The translations under genes were made by a program, and so were the position numbers. The notes below the pieces were generated by a model that ran no database searches, was not told the DNA's origin, and worked only from the letters and a program-made list of their open reading frames with translations. Of a DNA stretch of 64,000 nt, positions 59,362 to 64,000 are shown piece by piece. This stretch comes from Chloracidobacterium sp. (GTDB lineage Bacteria; Acidobacteriota; Blastocatellia; Pyrinomonadales; Pyrinomonadaceae): assembly GCA_016716365.1 (NCBI GenBank), contig JADJWM010000016.1, positions 1 through 64,000 of the forward strand. The letters run 5' to 3'. Positions within the stretch are counted from its first letter, which is position 1. Each line of letters starts with the position of its first letter.

Positions 59362-59447
59362 CGGAATTTCCATTGACGCTGCAACGCGTCGCGGCGGCGA
59401 TGGACGGGCCTGAGTTTCGAGCGGCTGGGTTTAAGTTTTCCATTTGG

Positions 59448-60545
59448 CTACTCATTCGCCATGACCTCGACCGGATCGATCACGGAAGCGGACCACGCAG
59501 GATATAGCGCTCCGATCAGGCTCCCGGCGACGGCGATCAGGACCGCTGCGGCGATCCAGCCCGGGCTGAACTCGAATGCAAGCTCGAACGCCCGGCCGAT
59601 ACCCACCGAGGCCGCGTAAGCCGCGATCAGGCCCACGATCACACCGAGTATGCCGATCAAAAGAGCTTCGCTTTCGATCGTCCCGACAATGTATCCCTTT
59701 GACGCTCCAAGCGATTTCAGGATCCCGATCTCTTTTCGCCGTTCGGTGACGGTTGTGTACATAGAAAGAAGTACGAAGATCGTGCTGACGAAAGCCCCTA
59801 GGCCGATCAGGATGCGAAGGAAGGTCGCGAGACCGGGAACGCGGTTCTGTGCGTCGATGATCCAGTCCGAGGTCAGCGTCACCGTGTTGCCGGGCAATTC
59901 GCGGTCGATCGCCGCGGCCACCGTACGGGCATCCGCTCCGTCGTCGAGCTTAACAAGAATATAAGTGCAGCGGTTTGTCTCGAGCGCTTCCTGCATCGCG
60001 GCGAGCGACATCTTGATCCGTGACCCGGACGGCGGCGAAAACACACCGACCACGGTATAGCTCTTTCCGCCGAACAGCTCTAACTTCTCGCCGAGCCGGA
60101 CGTTGTCGTCACGCATCTGCCTTTCGTCGAGGATGACCTCATCATTGGCGGCGGGAGCACGGCCGGCAACCAGAACCATGTCGTTCATCTCGGCGAACGG
60201 TTCCCAATCGACCCCGTCGAGCTGCTGGAACCCGAAGCGGCCTTTCGGGCTAGGCGTGATGTATTTGATCACGGGGAGGGCCGAACGGACGCCCTCGATC
60301 TCCTCGATCCGGCCGGCATACGCCGTGCTGAGCGGGGTCGCCGCACTTGTCGGCTCCATCGCACCGGGCCGGGTGAAGATGATCTCGGCCTTCCAATTCG
60401 CCGCCCGCTTCGACATCTCTTCGGTCATCCCGCGGGCAAGCCCGGTAAAGAGCACGATCAGGACGACGCCGAGTGCGACGCCGATCACGCTGATAAGCGT
60501 CCTGAAGGGCCGTACCCTTAAGTTTGCGATCACTAGCTCGAGCAT
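59448..60545 (-). CDS. ABC transporter permease, MacB/FtsX type
   Basis: 365 residues with the FtsX architecture: N-terminal helix (RTLISVIGVALGVVLIVLFT), a periplasmic domain of about 210 residues, then three helices (FLRILIGLGAFVSTIFVLLS, SEALLIGILGVIVGLIAAYA, WIAAAVLIAVAGSLIGALYP) with TERRKEIGILKSLGASKGYI between them. Such permeases work in lipoprotein or peptide export with an ATPase encoded elsewhere; none is next to it here. It follows the glycosyltransferase operon by 50 bases in the same direction. Confidence 0.92.
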   Translation of the reverse strand: MLELVIANLRVRPFRTLISVIGVALGVVLIVLFTGLARGMTEEMSKRAANWKAEIIFTRPGAMEPTSAATPLSTAYAGRIEEIEGVRSALPVIKYITPSPKGRFGFQQLDGVDWEPFAEMNDMVLVAGRAPAANDEVILDERQMRDDNVRLGEKLELFGGKSYTVVGVFSPPSGSRIKMSLAAMQEALETNRCTYILVKLDDGADARTVAAAIDRELPGNTVTLTSDWIIDAQNRVPGLATFLRILIGLGAFVSTIFVLLSMYTTVTERRKEIGILKSLGASKGYIVGTIESEALLIGILGVIVGLIAAYAASVGIGRAFELAFEFSPGWIAAAVLIAVAGSLIGALYPAWSASVIDPVEVMANE

Positions 60546-60595
60546 TTGGTCTCAAGTGCTGGAACCGGGCTGGTCCGAACGGCCGCGCAGATCGA

Positions 60596-61999
60596 TCATA
60601 GCTCGACGCGGTTCAATTCGGACCCTGCCAGATCCTTATTTAACAACTCCGTAACGAAATCAAAATCTTTTATCTCGTTCGCGTCCACATACAGCTCCCG
60701 CCGTTCATGAAAATCAGCGAAGATCTTGTCATAGGCGGCGAAAAGGCGGTCGGTCGACGCCTCGCGGGTGTTCGCACGTGCAGTTTCGAGAGCTTTCGCG
60801 ACCTTCGCGGCCCTGACGGCGTCGTTATCGATCACCTCCCGCACCGCCCGGGCGAACTCAGCACCCGTCGGTTCGACCAGCCAGGCATTCTCGTTAGATG
60901 CGTACGACAGTATCCCGCCGGAATTCGGGGCGACCGTCGGGACGCCGGACGCCATCGCTTCAAGAGGGGCGATACCGAACGGCTCCTTCGGATTCGGATG
61001 GACGAAAACATCGCAATTCGCGTAATGGTCGGCCAACGAATCTTTGTCCAGATGGCCGAGCAGGACGATCTTTCCCGGGAAATGCTTTTCGGCCTGGGAC
61101 TTGAGCCAATCCTCGAGCGGCCCCGCACCAGCCGCCAATAAACGAAAATCGCGATCCCTGTCCTGCGAAAGCAGTTTCATCATCTCGACCAAAAGGCCGA
61201 TGTTCTTTTCCGGCGAAAGACGGCCCGCGTACAAGAGCGCGATCGAATCATCGGGGATCCCGGCCGCTTGCCGGATACGGGCCCGTGTCTCGGCGGACGA
61301 CCGCTCGGGCGAGAAGTGGGCGGCATTGACGCCTCGGGGACAGACGAAGATCCGTTCGGCGATCGGGACCCGCGGGGCCTTGAAGGTGCGCCAGCACCAG
61401 TTCAGCACCGCCCTGCTCCGTCTTCGGTTCGAGTCCGGCGACGCCGCCAGGTAAAACTCCTCGGCCGTATATGTGGAATTGGCGATATGAAAATCGAAGC
61501 TCGGGAGCGTGTAGTTGCCGATCACACGGCGGGCAAGCCACTTTCCCATCCGGCCTTCCGATAGGAATGAAGCGATATTGTCGTCCATTCGTTCGCACGA
61601 AAAATGTACGAGGATCGGCCGGCCGATCCTCTTGAATCTATTCGTACGGACCATCGCGCCGATCATGCTCAAAGTGTATTTGTCCGTGACCTCTATCAGG
61701 TCCGGCCGTTCCTCGAGGAGGATCTCGCGGATCACCGAATCCCTGGTCATGTATTGCCACGGCATCATGATGCGGTAGCGTTTATCGAAGATCGGCGAAT
61801 ATCTTGCGGGCACGAAGTGGATCCTGGCGAACGGGTTCACCTCTTCCACGCTTCGGGTTTCGCCCGGAACTACCAGAATGACCGGCCGCTCATGCCGTTC
61901 GGCAGCGGCCATCAGGTTGTTGAAGCTTGTGCTGATGCCGCCCGAATTACGGTGGTAATAATTGGTTATATGAAGTGATTTAAGTTGGGGCCGGCTCAC
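60596..61999 (-). CDS. Glycosyltransferase family 4
   Basis: 467 residues. GT-B enzyme for cell-surface glycan or glycolipid. N-terminal domain with HRNSGGISTSFNNLMAAAER; C-terminal domain with LLYAGRLSPEKNIGLLVEMM and the donor-site motif EPFGIAPLEAMASGVPTVAP (Glu-x7-Glu). The protein is somewhat long for the family because of an insertion after residue 180 (DSNRRRSRAVLNWCWRTFKA). Belongs to an operon with 62005 and 62814. Confidence 0.92.
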   Translation of the reverse strand: MSRPQLKSLHITNYYHRNSGGISTSFNNLMAAAERHERPVILVVPGETRSVEEVNPFARIHFVPARYSPIFDKRYRIMMPWQYMTRDSVIREILLEERPDLIEVTDKYTLSMIGAMVRTNRFKRIGRPILVHFSCERMDDNIASFLSEGRMGKWLARRVIGNYTLPSFDFHIANSTYTAEEFYLAASPDSNRRRSRAVLNWCWRTFKAPRVPIAERIFVCPRGVNAAHFSPERSSAETRARIRQAAGIPDDSIALLYAGRLSPEKNIGLLVEMMKLLSQDRDRDFRLLAAGAGPLEDWLKSQAEKHFPGKIVLLGHLDKDSLADHYANCDVFVHPNPKEPFGIAPLEAMASGVPTVAPNSGGILSYASNENAWLVEPTGAEFARAVREVIDNDAVRAAKVAKALETARANTREASTDRLFAAYDKIFADFHERRELYVDANEIKDFDFVTELLNKDLAGSELNRVEL

Positions 62000-62004
62000 T
62001 TTTT

Positions 62005-62817
62005 CTATCTATGGCGATGTATCCTTTCGTACACGATCGACGAAACCAGGACAAGCAGCAAAAGCGCGGCCATTCCGTCGATCCCCCAATACTTGAGCAA
62101 CGCGATCTCCTGTCCATTGTTATATGTCCAGGACGGTTTGTTCGTCAGCGCCCACATCAAAATCTGGGCGAATCCGCCGAACGCCGCCAGCGAGATCAGT
62201 GCGGCGGCGTAGGCCCCCCGCCGCAGCATCGCCGAGATCTCGTTCGGGATAAAGGCGATGAAATGGAAGACCACCATCGGGAGCCTTGAAATATCGCTCA
62301 TTAGCGTCTTGCTTTCCGACTCACCGACGATCATCACTCCCCGCCGCATCGCAAAAAGCGTGAAGAGGGCCGAGATGATCGAGACGGAGACCGACCGCAG
62401 GATGGCCTCGTCCGTCCGGGCGCTCGTCCCTGTCAGGTAGCCGAAGCCGGCCTGAAGAAGGAACTCAAGCAGATGGCTGACGAGCGGGACGATCATCAGA
62501 AGGGAGAAGAGGGCCTTCCACGGCGGTTCGACCCGCCGGAACGTCTGTACCATCGCCCCGCTGATGCCGGCGAAAAAGAAGCGAAAGATGAACTGGATAG
62601 TGGCGGCCCCGATCGCAAGGCGCAGGGATTCTTTGCCGATCAGATAAGTGGCCAGAAAGATGGGTGCACGGAGGATGCCGCTTAGTATGGCGCCCTTGTA
62701 GTTCCAATACTTGATAAAAAGAGAGGGGTCGCGAGCCAAGCCCAGCCAGGCTTCCGAAATAGTGTGTGCCGGGGCAGGGGCCGGCCGCGGGTTTTCGTCA
62801 AGGACCATCTCTTTCAT
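62005..62817 (-). CDS. Multi-pass membrane protein of unknown function
   Basis: 270 residues with about six hydrophobic segments (ILSGILRAPIFLATYLIGKE, LAIGAATIQFIFRFFFAGIS, LFSLLMIVPLVSHLLEFLLQ, VSIISALFTLFAMRRGVMIV, AALISLAAFGGFAQILMWAL, IDGMAALLLLVLVSSIVYER). It overlaps the upstream glycosyltransferase stop by four bases and is five bases before the next glycosyltransferase. Could aid export of the glycan, by position only. Confidence 0.78.
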   Translation of the reverse strand: MKEMVLDENPRPAPAPAHTISEAWLGLARDPSLFIKYWNYKGAILSGILRAPIFLATYLIGKESLRLAIGAATIQFIFRFFFAGISGAMVQTFRRVEPPWKALFSLLMIVPLVSHLLEFLLQAGFGYLTGTSARTDEAILRSVSVSIISALFTLFAMRRGVMIVGESESKTLMSDISRLPMVVFHFIAFIPNEISAMLRRGAYAAALISLAAFGGFAQILMWALTNKPSWTYNNGQEIALLKYWGIDGMAALLLLVLVSSIVYERIHRHR

Positions 62818-64000
62818 ATCCGACCCTGCGACGCCGACGAGGCATTCCTCGCCGCATTTCGCCTGAGCTCGGCGATCCTGATCGACTCCCTATAGGCGGC
62901 ATAGACACCCTCAAAGATGGAGTTCCAGGACTTGGACATCGCCGATTCACGTGCCCTTGACCTCATAGTGCCGAGTTTATCAGCGTCACTCATTAGCAAG
63001 GAGGTGAACTGAACAAACTCGTCGATGTTCCTCGCAACGAAACCGCTATCATCGTGCTCGATCAGATACTTAGGGCCGCCCTTGTCCGAGACGATCGGCA
63101 CAACGCCGGAGGCTGCGGCCTCCTGGGCAACATTCCCAAAGGCGTCGGTCTCCGACGGGAAGAGGAAAATATCCATGTTCGCGTAAGCCTCGGACAGCTT
63201 TTCGCCCTCGAGGAATCCCGTGAACCGCGCATTCTTCAGGTTCCGCTCCAGGTGATCTCGTTCCGATCCTTCGCCTACGACGAGGAACTCAAAGTTCGTG
63301 AAACCCTGCGCGATCAGTTGTTTCTCGATCTCGACCAATGCCCGGACGTTCTTTTCGGCCCTGAGCCGGCCGACCGAGCCGAGCCGTATCTTGCCGTCGG
63401 AAACGGTACGGTATTTCGGCGAGAAACGTTCCGGATCAACGCCGCGGCCCATCAGGAACGAAGATCGCTCGGTGCCTTTGCCGAGAAGGTCTACAAGCTC
63501 CTGGTTCGGTGCCAGCACGACCTTGGGCATCTTGTAGTAAAGCACGGCCCCGCTCAGGATCTTATCCTCGGCAAAGCCTACGATCCCGGACCGGATCTTT
63601 TGGGGCATGAATCGAAACAGTTTGTTCAGCCGCTGGGCGGCGAACTCGTGGACGTTCGTGTGCCAGGAGCCGACGAGCGGGATCTGGAGCTTCCAGGCTA
63701 TATAGGCCCCGACGATGCTCACGTCGTTCGGGCCGGTGATATGAATGACGTCCGGTTCGAATTTCAGGAGCTCGTCGAGAACAAGCTTTGTATGACGCTG
63801 GAAAAGCGGATCGTAGGCTAGTTCTTCGTCGAGCGGGAAAGATATCGGCGAGCGCTTTAGCGAATAATGGATAACCGAGCCGTTTTCCGTCCGTTCGGTC
63901 TTACGGCCGGCATGAAATACGAGAAAGGGGAGGCCGTTATCACGAGCATAGTCGGCCAGCCGCTTGCACGTCATCGCTGCCCCATTCACCTCAAGGTATG
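62814..64000 (-). CDS. Glycosyltransferase family 4, 5' end beyond the window
   Basis: At least 395 residues; the frame stays open to the right edge, and the sequence there (YLEVNGAAMTCKRLADYARD) looks like the near-N-terminal part of the family, so perhaps 10-20 residues are missing. GT-B fold with DVIHITGPNDVSIVGAYIAW, LGSVGRLRAEKNVRALVEIE, FPSETDAFGNVAQEAAASGV. Resembles mannosyl- or glucosyltransferases that build glycolipids such as phosphatidylinositol mannoside-like products. Operon head for 62005 and 60596, with overlap of four bases to 62005. Confidence 0.92.
   Translation of the reverse strand, partial: YLEVNGAAMTCKRLADYARDNGLPFLVFHAGRKTERTENGSVIHYSLKRSPISFPLDEELAYDPLFQRHTKLVLDELLKFEPDVIHITGPNDVSIVGAYIAWKLQIPLVGSWHTNVHEFAAQRLNKLFRFMPQKIRSGIVGFAEDKILSGAVLYYKMPKVVLAPNQELVDLLGKGTERSSFLMGRGVDPERFSPKYRTVSDGKIRLGSVGRLRAEKNVRALVEIEKQLIAQGFTNFEFLVVGEGSERDHLERNLKNARFTGFLEGEKLSEAYANMDIFLFPSETDAFGNVAQEAAASGVVPIVSDKGGPKYLIEHDDSGFVARNIDEFVQFTSLLMSDADKLGTMRSRARESAMSKSWNSIFEGVYAAYRESIRIAELRRNAARNASSASQGRI

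Overview
The window is about 57% GC, densely coded on both strands, and looks like a piece of an Acidobacteriota chromosome, most likely class Blastocatellia (Pyrinomonadaceae-like). I infer this from the gene mix and from several lineage-type hypothetical proteins that resemble families I remember from that group; there is no rRNA to prove it. I found no tRNA or rRNA gene, CRISPR array, transposase, prophage or replication origin. It is chiefly housekeeping and cell-envelope DNA, with many short intergenic and intragenic repeats.

Layout. 0-6 kb: secA (split by a one-base frameshift), a palindromic repeat cluster, then an operon of three secreted or membrane proteins of unknown function. 6-13.7 kb: a truncated Ski2-like helicase next to a repeat-rich 600-bp gap, a secreted hypothetical protein, an AlkA-type glycosylase, a lipoprotein with two NTF2-like domains, a damaged purH and a decayed metallopeptidase gene. 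13.6-19.4 kb: SH3 lipoprotein, Smr protein, a DUF6941-type protein and a nucleotide-sugar operon (UDP-glucuronate decarboxylase, NAD-dependent epimerase, carboxypeptidase-regulatory-like protein). 19.4-30.4 kb: S9 peptidase, HAD phosphatase, typA, two BON proteins, trmL, two secreted proteins, and an ECF sigma factor followed by a membrane protein with a PDZ domain. 30.4-42.9 kb: a translationally coupled LolA-like/membrane operon, a TonB-C protein, two YtcJ-like amidohydrolases, DUF4920, a VapBC-type toxin-antitoxin pair coupled to dusB, an S4 protein and a SurA-like chaperone. 42.9-51.6 kb: mfd, MscS channel, lysS, a methyltransferase and an EamA transporter. 51.6-57.2 kb: an imuA-imuB-dnaE2 mutasome cassette with a consensus-like promoter. 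57.4-59.4 kb: btaA-btaB for betaine lipid synthesis. 59.4-64 kb: ABC permease and a glycosyltransferase operon running off the right edge.

The most striking observation is that short palindromic repeats lie in frame inside conserved genes. A 51-bp element occurs in both mfd and dnaE2, and a shorter relative sits in dnaE2 in a different reading frame. dnaE2 also carries a 164-bp hairpin cluster bounded by 24-bp inverted repeats, and lysS has a hairpin-containing insert. This resembles the palindromic elements known inside Rickettsia genes.

Caution: secA, purH, both nucleotide-sugar genes, one amidohydrolase and the peptidase carry small indels, and those whose sign can be read are all deletions. 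This may reflect deletion-biased consensus errors in the assembly rather than true pseudogenes.
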